The position numbers and the translations under genes are program-made. Shown in pieces: positions 32,482 to 43,946 of a stretch of DNA of 64,000 nt. The notes beneath the pieces were generated by a model. It was not told the DNA's origin. It did not search any database and worked only from the letters and a program-made list of their open reading frames with translations. The first letter of the stretch is position 1. Every line of letters begins with the position of its first letter. The stretch lies in the NCBI GenBank assembly GCA_024711345.1, contig JANJTA010000035.1, forward strand, positions 264,170 through 328,169. The letters are read 5' to 3'. This DNA is from Rhodanobacter sp. (lineage in GTDB: Bacteria > Pseudomonadota > Gammaproteobacteria > Xanthomonadales > Rhodanobacteraceae).

Positions 32482-33111
32482 TCAGAAAGTCCCGGACGGC
32501 CCGGCCGTGCCGGCCGCCGCCGGTAACGCCGGATGCCGCGCGCTGGCGGCCGGCGCAGGCGCCTTGCCGGATATGGGGGCTGGCCGCGCGGCCGGCAAGC
32601 CGGACCACCGGCCGAGCGTCGCCGGCGGGTGGAGGTATTCGCGCACGCCCGGCGGCACCTGCTGGCCCAGCCAGGCCGCCATGTGCTGGAAGTGCGGCAA
32701 CAGTACCGACTGCCGCCACCACGGATCGCGCGTGAATGCGGTGAAGCCGACCAGGAACACCAGCACGGTCACCAGCAGCACGCCGCGCGCGAAGCCGAAC
32801 AGCATGCCCAGCAGCCGGTCGGTGCCGGACAACCCGGTGCTCTCGATCAGCCTGCCGATCACGAAACGCAACAGCGCGCCGAGTATCAGCACGGCGACGA
32901 AGCACAACCCGTAGGCCACGATGACCCGCGCCGACGGCAGCTCGATCACGTGCTCCAGCCGTGCCGCCGCGGCGGGACCGAGCATCCACGCCACCCAGAA
33001 CGCGGCAATCCAGATCGCCAGCGCCAGCACTTCGGAGATCAGGCCGCGCCACAGCCCGACGAAGACTGACAGGGCCAGCACGCCAAGGATGATGTAGTCG
33101 GTCCCGTTCAT
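32482..33111 (-). CDS. cvpA: CvpA family membrane protein
   Basis: 209 residues with four hydrophobic segments (YIILGVLALSVFVGL, VLALAIWIAAFWVAWM, VIVAYGLCFVAVLILGALL, VLLVTVLVFLVGFTAF) and GLSGTDRLLGMLFGFARG between the last two. The Pro/Ala-rich C-terminal 50 residues are probably disordered. CvpA proteins are linked to envelope stress and to colicin V export. Position directly before purF is the classic arrangement. The gap to purF is 27 bp. Confidence 0.92.
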   Translation of the reverse strand: MNGTDYIILGVLALSVFVGLWRGLISEVLALAIWIAAFWVAWMLGPAAAARLEHVIELPSARVIVAYGLCFVAVLILGALLRFVIGRLIESTGLSGTDRLLGMLFGFARGVLLVTVLVFLVGFTAFTRDPWWRQSVLLPHFQHMAAWLGQQVPPGVREYLHPPATLGRWSGLPAARPAPISGKAPAPAASARHPALPAAAGTAGPSGTF

Positions 33112-33150
33112 CCGTTCATCCGCCCGGGTTGCGTGCCGGCGCCAGTACGC

Positions 33151-34179
33151 TCAGGGCACCGGCACGACGTTGCCGTCGATACCGAGCTTCGCCTTGATCT
33201 GGTCGTGCACGCGCTGCGCGTCGGCGCGCTGGGTCTGCGGGCCGGCCCGCACCCGCCACAAGCGCCGGCCACCGGATTGCACCGAATCGACGAAGCCGTC
33301 GAAGCCGTTCGCACGCAGCTTGTCGCGCAGCGCATTCGCATCGGCCTGCTCGCTCATCGCCGCCAGTTGCACGGCCCAGCCGCCCGCCTTGGCGGTGCTC
33401 GTGGCCGCAGGCGTCGAAGTCGCCGCCGCGCTGCTTTCGCGGCTGGCGTCCTGTTCGAGCCGGGCCGGCACGCCGGGGATCGACTGGGTGATCTTCAGGC
33501 GCGCAGCCTCGGCCGCGGCGCGCGTCTCGAACGGCCCGGCGGTGACCAGGGTGCGCGGCTGGCCGGCCTGGGTGATGGCGTGGCCGCTGACCGGATAACC
33601 CAGCGCCCGCACCCGACGTTCCAGGCTGGCGGCGCCGGCCGCACTGGCGTAGGCGCTGAGGTTCAGCGTGTAGTTGCCGCGCGCCGGCGCAGCCGTCGGG
33701 GCCGCGGCCCCCGGCTTGGGCGGTGGCGCGATCGCCACGGTCTGCGGCTTGGTCGCCGGCGCCGTGGCGGTGTTCGCACTGGTCGGCGTCGGGGTGGTCT
33801 GCTGCGGAATCACCGGCTGGCTGGGCGAGGTACCCGAGCCGATGGTCACCGTGGTCGGTTGCGGCGGCTTGCCGGCCTCGGGGTCGGTTTCCACGTCGCG
33901 CGGGCGGCTGGAGCCGATGTTCACCGTGGCCAGCCGGTCGCTGGAGGCCGGGGGCGCCGACGGCGACGGTGCGCTGGCGGCACTGGCGGCGCCCGCCGCC
34001 GTGGCGTCCGGCGCCAGGCTCATGGTGCGCGTCTGCAGGTCGCGGTCCGGCGCTGGCGGGATCGCCAGGCTGACCGCCTGGTCGCCGCCCGGGGCCGGCG
34101 GGGTACTGGAAAAGAACATCGGCACGAACAGAACCGCCAGCGCGATCAGGACGGCGGCTCCCAGCAGGCGTGTTTTCAA
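33151..34179 (-). CDS. SPOR-domain inner-membrane protein (DedD-like)
   Basis: About 342 residues. I place the start at the TTG at 34179 (KTRLLGAAVLIALAVLFVPMFF), which has GGAG 7 bp before it; the track begins at another TTG 42 bp upstream. One N-terminal membrane anchor, a long Pro/Ala/Thr-rich linker, then SPOR-type repeats at GNYTLNLSAYASAAGAASLERRV and GGWAVQLAAMSEQADANALRDKL. SPOR domains bind denuded peptidoglycan at the division septum. The second repeat is the better match; the first may be a decayed duplicate. Gene order matches dedD. Confidence 0.85.
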   Translation of the reverse strand: MKTRLLGAAVLIALAVLFVPMFFSSTPPAPGGDQAVSLAIPPAPDRDLQTRTMSLAPDATAAGAASAASAPSPSAPPASSDRLATVNIGSSRPRDVETDPEAGKPPQPTTVTIGSGTSPSQPVIPQQTTPTPTSANTATAPATKPQTVAIAPPPKPGAAAPTAAPARGNYTLNLSAYASAAGAASLERRVRALGYPVSGHAITQAGQPRTLVTAGPFETRAAAEAARLKITQSIPGVPARLEQDASRESSAAATSTPAATSTAKAGGWAVQLAAMSEQADANALRDKLRANGFDGFVDSVQSGGRRLWRVRAGPQTQRADAQRVHDQIKAKLGIDGNVVPVP

Positions 34180-34256
34180 GTTTTCGCTCCAGGGCGGCAA
34201 ACGCGGTGCGCAACGACGCAATTATACCTGCCCGCGCCGGGCGCCATGGGCCACCC

Positions 34257-35531
34257 TCAGCCGATGCGTTCAGCGAGCACCGCGCTGGCCACGAAGAACG
34301 AGCCGAACGCGAGGATGCGCTCGTGCGGCTGCGCGGCGGCGCGTGCCGCCGCCAGCGCGGTGGCCACGTCGGCATGCGCGTCGTAGCGTGCCTGCGGCAG
34401 CACCTGGTGCAGCACCGCGGCCAGCGCGGCCACCGGCATGCCGCGCGGGGTGGCCCGCTCCAGCCCGGCGAGGTGCCAATGGTCGATGCGCGGGCCGAGC
34501 GCGCCGATCACCCCGGCCACGTCCTTGTCCGCCAGCGCGCCATACACCGCATGCACCCGCGTGGGTGGCTGCGCGTCCAGCCACTCGGCCAGCGCGCGGG
34601 CGGCCTGCGGGTTGTGGCCCACATCCACGATCACCGGCGGCGCGCCGCCGATCGACTGCAACCGCGCCGGTACCCGCACCTCATGCAGGCCCGCGCTGAC
34701 CGCCGCGAAGAAACTGCTGGGCGTGAACGCCTCCAGGCCAAGCGTATGCAACGCGGCGATCGCCGCGGCCGCATTGGCGTACTGCACCGGCGCGGCCAGC
34801 GCCGGGTCGGGCAGCTCCATCGCGCTGCCGTCGCGGTGGCGCCAGCGCCAGCCGTCCTGGTGACGCTCGATGCTGAAATCGATACCGGCCCGCTCGACCC
34901 GCGTACCCCGCTCGGCCAGCGCATCGAGCAGTCCGGCCGGCGGGTCCGGCTCGCCCACGATCGCCGGCCGTCCGGCGCGCGCGATGCCGGCCTTCTCGCG
35001 TCCGATGCTGTCGCGGTCCGGGCCCAGCCATTCCATGTGGTCCAGGTCCACCGTGGTGATTACCGCCACGTCGGCGTCGACGATGTTGACCGCATCCAGC
35101 CGCCCGCCCAGGCCGACCTCCAGCACCGCCACGTCCAGCGCGGCCCGGGCGAACAGGTCCAGCGCGGCCAGCGCGCCGAACTCGAAATAGGTCAACGGCA
35201 CGCTGCCGCGCGCCGCCTCGATCCGCTCGAACGAGGCGATCAGTGCGGCGTCATCGGCATCCACGCCGTCGATGCGCACGCGCTCGTTGTATTCCAGCAG
35301 ATGCGGCGAGGTGAACGCGCCCACGCGCAGGTCGGCGGCTCGCAGCATCGCCTCCAGCAGGGCCACGGTGGACCCCTTGCCGTTGGTGCCGCCTACCGTG
35401 ATCACCCGTTTCGCCGGCGCCGGCGCCCCCATCCGGCGCCAGACCTCGCGTACCCGATCCAGTCCCAGCTCGATGCTGTGGACGTTGACATGTTCCTGGT
35501 ACGCCAGCCATTCGGCGAGGGTGCGACTCAT
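34257..35531 (-). CDS. folC: bifunctional folylpolyglutamate / dihydrofolate synthase
   Basis: 424 residues. The P-loop VGGTNGKGSTVALLEAML lies near residue 45, and AFTSPHLLEYNERVRIDG follows. ITTVDLDHMEWLG, the conserved RLQSIGGAPPVIVDVGHNP region and HAVYGALADKDV are also present. Adds glutamate to dihydropteroate and to folates. Heads the block with the SPOR protein, cvpA and purF on the minus strand. Confidence 0.96.
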   Translation of the reverse strand: MSRTLAEWLAYQEHVNVHSIELGLDRVREVWRRMGAPAPAKRVITVGGTNGKGSTVALLEAMLRAADLRVGAFTSPHLLEYNERVRIDGVDADDAALIASFERIEAARGSVPLTYFEFGALAALDLFARAALDVAVLEVGLGGRLDAVNIVDADVAVITTVDLDHMEWLGPDRDSIGREKAGIARAGRPAIVGEPDPPAGLLDALAERGTRVERAGIDFSIERHQDGWRWRHRDGSAMELPDPALAAPVQYANAAAAIAALHTLGLEAFTPSSFFAAVSAGLHEVRVPARLQSIGGAPPVIVDVGHNPQAARALAEWLDAQPPTRVHAVYGALADKDVAGVIGALGPRIDHWHLAGLERATPRGMPVAALAAVLHQVLPQARYDAHADVATALAAARAAAQPHERILAFGSFFVASAVLAERIG

Positions 35532-35629
35532 GCAGTGACTTCATGCAAACGGGGAGCACAAAGCTTAAAGCATCACCCGAACAAACGAACGAATGAACGT
35601 CGCTTGCGCCGCCCGTGGCGGGCACGGCG

Positions 35630-38211
<2,582 letters not shown>

Positions 38212-38215
<4 letters not shown>

Positions 38216-38637
38216 GACTTCACCTCATCGTCGCCCAGGGCGCGCAGGATCGGGCATTGCTCCGGCTTGCCATGCCCCGGGCACGACGCCACCAGCTGCG
38301 CCAGGCCGTCGCGCACGCGCTGCAGTTCGGCGATGCGCTGCTCGATCGCCGCCAGCCGCCGCTGCGCACGTTGCTTCACTGCTTTCACCCCGTGCTGGCG
38401 ATCGGCCGACAAGGCCAGCAACTCGCGGATCTCCTCCAGCGTGAAGCCCAGCTCCTTGGCGCGGCGGATGAAGCGCAACTGCACCACCGCGCCCTCGCCG
38501 TAGCTGCGATAACCGGACGCCCGCCGCTGCGGCTCGGGCAGCAGGCCCTCGCGCTCGTAGAAACGGATCGTGTCGATCGCCACGCCGACGCGCTTGGCGA
38601 CGGCACCGATGGTCAGGGGAGAGCTTTGCGTGTTCAT
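38212..38637 (-). CDS. MerR-family metal-responsive regulator (CueR-like)
   Basis: 141 residues from the ATG at 38637 ([16 protein letters not shown]). The N-terminal winged helix reads [38 protein letters not shown] long dimerisation helix follows. The metal-binding end [13 protein letters not shown] spaces its two Cys by eight residues, close to the CueR pattern. It controls itself and the overlapping ATPase gene through the promoter just upstream. The track's longer frame includes the promoter itself. Confidence 0.9.
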
Positions 38638-38644
38638 GCGGCAT

Positions 38645-38676
38645 AGTCTAGACCATGGATCAAGGTCCATGGTCAA
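38645..38676 (-). promoter_or_regulatory. MerR-type promoter with long spacer and dyad
   Basis: Reading leftward: -35 TTGACC (38676-38671), a 20-bp spacer ATGGACCTTGATCCATGGTC, and -10 TAGACT (38650-38645). The spacer is over-long, as MerR activators require, and holds the dyad CCATGGA...TCCATGG. Transcription would begin at about 38637-38638, on the A of the start codon. Confidence 0.85.
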
Positions 38677-38745
38677 GCCCTTTTGCGGGGCCGCTCGGGC
38701 AGCCGGGGCGCATCGGCCACCAGGCCGCCGGCCGACCCTGTCGGC

Positions 38746-39519
38746 TCAGGCGACCCGCTGCCTGCCGTAACCGGTGGGCGTGACGCCCATCATCCGGCGA
38801 AACATCGCGCAGAAGGCGCTGCAACTCGCATAGCCGGCATCACGCGCCACGCTCTTGATCGACGCCCCCGCATTCAGCCGGTTCAACGCACGGGCCAACC
38901 GGACGTGCTGGCGCCAGCGCACGAAATTCATCTTCAACTCGCTCTCGAACAGGCGCGCCAGGGTCCGGCTGCTCGCGCCGACCTGTTGCGCCAGCTGGTC
39001 CAGGGTATCGGCCCGGATCGGGTCGGCCAGCAGACGACTGCATACCTTCTTCAATCGCGGATCCGACGGCGCGGGAATGTGGATGGCGGTCTCATCGGCG
39101 CCATGCAACTCGTGCAGAAGCAGCGGCAACATCATGCGCATGCGTTGCGCATCCCGGGTTTCGTGCGCGCTCACGATCGCCAGGATGAGTTCGCGGAGCA
39201 GGTCCGTGATCGCAAGAATCCTGCAGCGGTCGCCGAGCGGCGCTCCGGCGTCCCGGTCCAGATACAGCGTGCGTATCGCGACATGGCCTTCCATGCGGAT
39301 CTCATGCGGCACCGCCGCGGGGACCCACAGCGAACGCTGCGGCGGCACGATCCAGACGCCTTCGCGGGTGGTTACCTGCATCACGCCCGACGCGGCGTAG
39401 ATGAGCTGTCCACGCTTGTGCCGATGCCGCGGAACCAGGCGCCCCCGCGGGTAATCCTTGGCCAGTGCGGTTACCGGCCACGCCCGGGCCGAGCCGGCAC
39501 GCTGTCTGGAATGCGACAT
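38746..39519 (-). CDS. AraC-family transcription regulator
   Basis: 257 residues from the ATG at 39519, with AGGAGG in front. The N-terminal cupin-like sensor has RHRHKRGQLIYAASGVMQV and VWIVPPQRSLWVP. C-terminal double helix-turn-helix: ADTLDQLAQQVGASSRTLARLFESEL and SIKSVARDAGYASCSAFCAMFRRMMGVTPTGY. Effector and targets are not evident. It lies alone between the metal operon and the divergently transcribed DUF1501 gene. Confidence 0.9.
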   Translation of the reverse strand: MSHSRQRAGSARAWPVTALAKDYPRGRLVPRHRHKRGQLIYAASGVMQVTTREGVWIVPPQRSLWVPAAVPHEIRMEGHVAIRTLYLDRDAGAPLGDRCRILAITDLLRELILAIVSAHETRDAQRMRMMLPLLLHELHGADETAIHIPAPSDPRLKKVCSRLLADPIRADTLDQLAQQVGASSRTLARLFESELKMNFVRWRQHVRLARALNRLNAGASIKSVARDAGYASCSAFCAMFRRMMGVTPTGYGRQRVA

Positions 39520-39656
39520 AGCATGGCCTCCTGTCGATATGCAGACACCACTACGCTGAATTCTGGGCGCGGGGCTGCTCCACCGCAACGCCGGATCCGG
39601 GCTTTGCCGGGACACCACGGCACCCTCATGAGACAGACGCACCTGAAGGTCAGGCG

Positions 39657-40712
39657 ATGAACGACCACCCCATTTCGCGGCGCACGGTGCTCAAGGCAGG
39701 CGTAACCATCGTCGGAGCGCTTGCGCTGAACAAGCAGCCCTTCCTGGCGGAAGCCCGCGAGGCGCCTGAACAACCGACCCTCGTCGTGCTCTGGCTCAAC
39801 GGCGGCCCGGCAGGCCTGTTCAACAGTGCGGACTCATTCCTTCGAAGCGGCGCTTTCGGGGTGACCGCCGACAACATCCGTCACCTCGGCCATGGCCTTT
39901 GTGTCGACGCGGGTTCGTTTGGCGCCCTGCCCAACGCAGCCTTGGCACATATGGCCTCCATCGATTTCCGGCACGGCCTCTACCCGCATGCGAATGCGCG
40001 CGCAGCGATGCTGGAAAACACATCAGGCAGCCGGCTGCTGCGCATGGCCGCGGCCATGCCGGAGGGCGCGGCCCGCTGCGTGGTCGTGAACAGCCTCGGC
40101 CTGCCGACAGGCATCGCTGAGACGCCCCCAAGGGAAGGTGGTGTCGCGCTGGAGCACTGCCTCAGCCTCGACGATGCGCACGGGCAGTTGTCGATCGCGC
40201 AATTCGATGCCATCCGCAGCGCCTATGGCGTGTCCGCCGCAAGCACCGCCATCGACAGCCAGCGGACGACCTTCGCCGGCATCGAGTCGTTGGTTCACGC
40301 CGGTGCCGGCGTGATCTTCGCGCAACCGGCCTACACGGGGCGCCCCGACCGGCAGTTCGACACGCATCATGACGACGCCGGAACACTGGCGCGCGACATC
40401 ATGGCCCCCATCACACCGTCGCTGATCACTTTCCTCGGGCGCGTGATGACCCTGCCACGGCGCAATGTGGTGGTGCTGCTGACCGGTGAATTCAGCCGGA
40501 CGCTGCCGGGCTCGGACCACGCGCCAGGCGGCACCGCGACAGTCATCGGCAAGTACGTCAGGGCCGGCACCGCCGGACGGCAAGGTCCCGGGGGTTCGCC
40601 ATCCGAACACGCTTCACCGCCGGATGGCCTCTGGGCCTACATCGCCGCGGCCCTCCACGTGGACCGATCGGCTCCGTTTGGTCGCAACCCGCATCGCGAA
40701 CTGATCGCCTGA
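39657..40712 (+). CDS. DUF1501 family protein with Tat signal
   Basis: 351 residues. The N-terminus ISRRTVLKAGVTIVGALALN is a twin-arginine export signal. The mature part has LVVLWLNGGPAGLFNSAD and VVVLLTGEFSRTLPGSDHAPGG, conserved in DUF1501 proteins (sulfatase-like fold). It is shorter than the usual 400-480 residues, so some insertions are missing. Expected in the periplasm; substrate unknown. Confidence 0.75.
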   Translation: MNDHPISRRTVLKAGVTIVGALALNKQPFLAEAREAPEQPTLVVLWLNGGPAGLFNSADSFLRSGAFGVTADNIRHLGHGLCVDAGSFGALPNAALAHMASIDFRHGLYPHANARAAMLENTSGSRLLRMAAAMPEGAARCVVVNSLGLPTGIAETPPREGGVALEHCLSLDDAHGQLSIAQFDAIRSAYGVSAASTAIDSQRTTFAGIESLVHAGAGVIFAQPAYTGRPDRQFDTHHDDAGTLARDIMAPITPSLITFLGRVMTLPRRNVVVLLTGEFSRTLPGSDHAPGGTATVIGKYVRAGTAGRQGPGGSPSEHASPPDGLWAYIAAALHVDRSAPFGRNPHRELIA

Positions 40713-40779
40713 AGGGCAAGCTTGTCGGTCAGGCGGCACACCCAGGCCGCTACGAAATCCCTGATCACGTCGTCCGCCG

Positions 40780-41012
40780 TCAATCCTGGCCGTCAGCCGC
40801 CAGTTCGCCCAACCGCTTCTTCATCGTGGCCAACTGGCACGCGGCATCGACACCGCAGGCATCGCGTGCATGCATCCACGCCTTCCGGGCCGACACCAGT
40901 TGCTTCGCCTGCCCGGGATCGTCCTTGACCCCGTCCCGCGCGAACTTGCAGGCCGCGGCGACGCTACGGTCGAAGGCGCCCAGCGGCAGCGAGCCGCAAA
41001 GCGCTTTTCCGC
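40780..41012 (-). pseudogene. C-terminal fragment of an LprI-like / DUF1311-type protein
   Basis: Reading leftward, a frame without a start codon gives KALCGSLPLGAFDRSVAAACKF and then AWMHARDACGVDAACQLATMKKRLGEL before TGA at 40780. The spacing of Cys, Trp, Arg and Leu is that of lysozyme-inhibitor LprI-like domains (W...R..C..D..C.......R...L). The N-terminus and signal peptide are missing, and upstream the frame meets the ABC fragment. Confidence 0.5.
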
Positions 41013-41020
41013 GAGCGAGT

Positions 41021-41101
41021 GGCTGCCGCCTCGGCCTCGGAATCGAGCGCGCTGGCGACCTCGTTCATCATCAGGGTCGGCGCATCCTTGAGCAGCGCGC
41101 G
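41021..41101 (-). pseudogene. fragment of an ABC-transporter ATPase (Walker B region)
   Basis: Reading leftward: RALLKDAPTLMMNEVASALDSEAEAA. The intact exporter at 48722-50584 has RVLLKDAPILVLDEATSALDSEAEAA at the same place, and the DNA also matches over most positions. The essential Asp of Walker B is Asn here and nothing else of the gene remains, so it is a dead duplicate fragment. Confidence 0.7.
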
Positions 41102-41221
41102 GCATAGCCAGGCTCGCGTTTCACGCGTATCGATTCGCTGATGGCATCGCGATCCCCGACCGCAGCAGCGGGCGCGGGCCAAGCACATTCCATCCACATC
41201 GCGCCCGCCACACTGCCGCGC

Positions 41222-42397
41222 ATGACCGAACTCTTCTCGCTGTGGATGCGCGGTCCCTGGGCGCGCCTTGGCCTGACGTTGGCGGCAGGCCTGATCATCT
41301 CGCTGCTGGTGCGCGCCGTCGCTTACGCCGCGCTCGGCCGGCTGGCAAAAAGACAGCCGCTGTTCTCGGACATCCTGCATCGCGCCAGCGCACCGATGGA
41401 ATGGCTGCTGCCCTTGCTGGTGGTCACCGTCGCCTTGCGCACGTGGCCCGCCAGCGCGTCGGCGCTGTTCGCGCTGCTGCAGCAGCTGCTGCTCATCGCA
41501 CTGCTGGCGGTAGGTACCTGGCTGGTGGTCCGCTGCATCGGCGCGCTCGAGGACGCCGCCATCCGCAACCACCCGATGGACGTGGCCGACAACCTGCGCG
41601 CGCGCCGCGTGGTGACCCAGGTGCGCGTGCTCGGCCGCACCGCCGACGTCGTCGTGATCATCCTCGGCGCGTCCATCATCCTGCTGACCATTCCGGGCGC
41701 ACGCCAGGTCGGCACCAGCCTGCTCGCCTCGGCCGGCGTCGCCGGCCTGGCCATAGGATTTGCCGCCAAACCCGTGCTGAGCAACCTGATCGCCGGCCTG
41801 CAGATTGCGCTGACCCAGCCGATCCGGCTCGACGACGTGGTGATCATCGAGGGTGAATGGGGGCGCATCGAGGAGATCACCGGCACCTACGTCGTCGTGC
41901 GCATCTGGGACGAACGGCGGCTGGTGGTGCCGCTGAACTGGTTCATCGAGAACCCGTTCCAGAACTGGACGCGGCAGAGCGCGCAACTGATCGGCACGGT
42001 TTTTCTCAAGCTCGACTACCGCACGCCGCTGGCGCCGCTGCGCGAGGAGCTGACGCGGCTGTGCCACGAGTCGGAACTGTGGGATCGCCGGGTCTGCATC
42101 CTGCAGGTGACCGACACCGACGAACACGCCATGCAGCTGCGCGCGCTGGTCAGCACGTCGGATTCGGGCCGGGGCTGGGACCTGCGCTGCCTGGTGCGCG
42201 AAGGCCTGATCGCCTTCATCCAGACCCACTATCCCGACGCACTGCCGCGCTGGCGCGGCGAACTCTCCCGTAACGGGCAGGCTCCGGACCATCACGCTCC
42301 TTCCGTACCTCCCGCGCAGCACAGTCCGTCACCGGAAGACGAAGGGCCATTGCGTGCGCATGGCGACGGCGCTCACGCCACGCAGACCGGATCGTGA
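41222..42397 (+). CDS. MscS-family mechanosensitive channel (small)
   Basis: 391 residues from MTELFSLWMRG at 41222; the track's earlier ATG adds 27 unlikely residues. Four to five membrane helices. The pore helix and MscS domain read LLASAGVAGLAIGFAAKPVLSNLIAGLQIALTQPIRLDDVV, followed by the beta domain with EGEWGRIEEITGTYVVVRIWDERRLVVPLNWF. Inner-membrane channel that opens on membrane tension. The hydrophilic tail of about 45 residues is His/Pro-rich. Confidence 0.9.
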   Translation: MTELFSLWMRGPWARLGLTLAAGLIISLLVRAVAYAALGRLAKRQPLFSDILHRASAPMEWLLPLLVVTVALRTWPASASALFALLQQLLLIALLAVGTWLVVRCIGALEDAAIRNHPMDVADNLRARRVVTQVRVLGRTADVVVIILGASIILLTIPGARQVGTSLLASAGVAGLAIGFAAKPVLSNLIAGLQIALTQPIRLDDVVIIEGEWGRIEEITGTYVVVRIWDERRLVVPLNWFIENPFQNWTRQSAQLIGTVFLKLDYRTPLAPLREELTRLCHESELWDRRVCILQVTDTDEHAMQLRALVSTSDSGRGWDLRCLVREGLIAFIQTHYPDALPRWRGELSRNGQAPDHHAPSVPPAQHSPSPEDEGPLRAHGDGAHATQTGS

Positions 42398-42409
42398 CCA
42401 CGTGACGCT

Positions 42410-43858
42410 CTAGAGTTTCTTCAGCGACTTCCGCAAGCCTGCCAGCGCTGCCGAAATATCCTCCGCGTCGATCACGCCGTAGCCGAATGTCACGGCCGGT
42501 TCGACGTCGCGGGTCATGGCATAGTCGACGGTGGATTCCGCACCCGCGGCGGCGCGCAACACGGCCGGCATGAGCTTCGGTGCCAGCGCCGGGTCGTGGA
42601 TGCGCGCGGCCAGATGCAGGCCGGCTTCGGACGGGATCGGCTGCAGCCATTCGCCGAGTTCGCGATGCAGGCCGTCCAGCAGGGCCGCGCGGCGCCCGGC
42701 GTAGATCGGCCGCATATGGCGTACATGCCGGGCGAGATGGCCGTCGCGGATGAAGGCGGCCAGCGCGGCCTGGGTGACGCCGTCGCAGTGCGAGTCGACG
42801 CAGTGCTTGACGTTGACCAGTCCGTCGCGCGCCCATGCCGGCGCCACCACGAAACCCTTGCGCAGCGAGGGGAACATGCTCTTGGAGAAGGTGCCCACGT
42901 AGAACACCAGGGCATCGCGATCCAGCGTCTGCAGCGCATCGAGCGGGCGGCCGCCGAAGCGGAACTCGCCGTCGTAGTCGTCCTCCACGATCACGGCATG
43001 ATGCCGGCGGGCGAAGTCGAGCAAGGCACTGCGCCGGCGCAGCGACATCGCCACGCCGGTGGGTGACTGGTGCGACGGGGTGACGCTGATGATGCGCACG
43101 TCGTCGGGCAGGCGCTCGACGCACAGGCCCTCGTCGTCCACCGGCAGCGGCACCAGTAGAGCGCCGGCGGCAGCGAAGGCGGCGCGCGCCGGCGGATAAC
43201 CCGGCTCTTCCACCGCCACCTTCGTCTGCCCCGGCGTGACCAGCAGGCGGGCGATCAGGTCGAACGCCTGCTGCGCGCCGGAGGTGACGATAACGTCGTC
43301 GGCGGCGCAGGCCACCGCGCGGGCGAAGGCGACGTGCTGCGCGATCGCCTCGCGCAGCGCGGGGATGCCTTGCGATGGCGCGTAGGCGAACGGTTCGCGC
43401 GAGCTTTGGCGCAGCGCCTGCGCCATCAGCCGGCGCCAGACGTCATGCGGAAAATGACGATGGTCGGGAATGCCGAGGCGGAAGTTGCGCGCGGGCAACG
43501 CGCGCGCGGGCGACGGCTGCAGGAACGGCGTGCGCCAGGCCGGCGCAAGACGTGACTCGTCGACGCCGACGACCGCCCTGGACGGTTTCGACGCCCGGCG
43601 CCGGGCGAATGCGGCGACCTGGGGCTTCGCGCCCTTGCGCGGAATCAGATAACCCTCGGCGATCAGCAGGTCGTAGACAGTGACCACCGTATTGCGCGCC
43701 ACGCCCAATGCCTCGGCGACTTTCCGGGTCGCCGGCAACAGCGAGTGGGCCGGCAGGCGGCCGTCGAGAATGGCCGTGCGCAACTGCTGGTGCAGTGCAC
43801 GGGCGAGCGTGCCGTGGCTGCGCGGCAGGCTCAGCGGAAACGGGAAAACTGGCTCCAT
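42410..43858 (-). CDS. MocR-type GntR regulator with aminotransferase domain
   Basis: 482 residues from MEPVFPFPLSL; a start 27 bp upstream is possible. N-terminal GntR winged helix (GRLPAHSLLPATRKVAEALGVARNTVVTVYDLLIAEGYL). The type I aminotransferase domain has VTSGAQQAFDLIARLL, EDDYDGEFRF and the PLP lysine region YVGTFSKSMFPSLRKGFVV. MocR proteins sense amines or amino acids through PLP. It is divergent from an MBL-fold hydrolase and a cupin dioxygenase, its likely targets. Confidence 0.9.
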   Translation of the reverse strand: MEPVFPFPLSLPRSHGTLARALHQQLRTAILDGRLPAHSLLPATRKVAEALGVARNTVVTVYDLLIAEGYLIPRKGAKPQVAAFARRRASKPSRAVVGVDESRLAPAWRTPFLQPSPARALPARNFRLGIPDHRHFPHDVWRRLMAQALRQSSREPFAYAPSQGIPALREAIAQHVAFARAVACAADDVIVTSGAQQAFDLIARLLVTPGQTKVAVEEPGYPPARAAFAAAGALLVPLPVDDEGLCVERLPDDVRIISVTPSHQSPTGVAMSLRRRSALLDFARRHHAVIVEDDYDGEFRFGGRPLDALQTLDRDALVFYVGTFSKSMFPSLRKGFVVAPAWARDGLVNVKHCVDSHCDGVTQAALAAFIRDGHLARHVRHMRPIYAGRRAALLDGLHRELGEWLQPIPSEAGLHLAARIHDPALAPKLMPAVLRAAAGAESTVDYAMTRDVEPAVTFGYGVIDAEDISAALAGLRKSLKKL

Positions 43859-43946
43859 CGAATATCTCGTGAATGGATCAATCAAGGATCCAGATTACTC
43901 CTAGAGTGCACCTCGAAGCGACGTTCGATTCCACGGAGGCCAAGCC

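Larger units (their letters stand above)
40713..41221. other. gene-poor stretch with two decayed fragments
   Basis: 509 bases between the DUF1501 gene and the small MscS gene. No intact gene is supported. It holds an LprI-like C-terminal fragment and an ABC-ATPase fragment, listed separately. Confidence 0.6.

Noticed and set aside
40964-42322. 452-codon minus-strand ORF ending in an ABC-like sequence
   Set aside because: Only its last 30 or so residues resemble a protein family; the rest is the antisense of the small MscS gene. The ABC part is listed as a pseudogene fragment.
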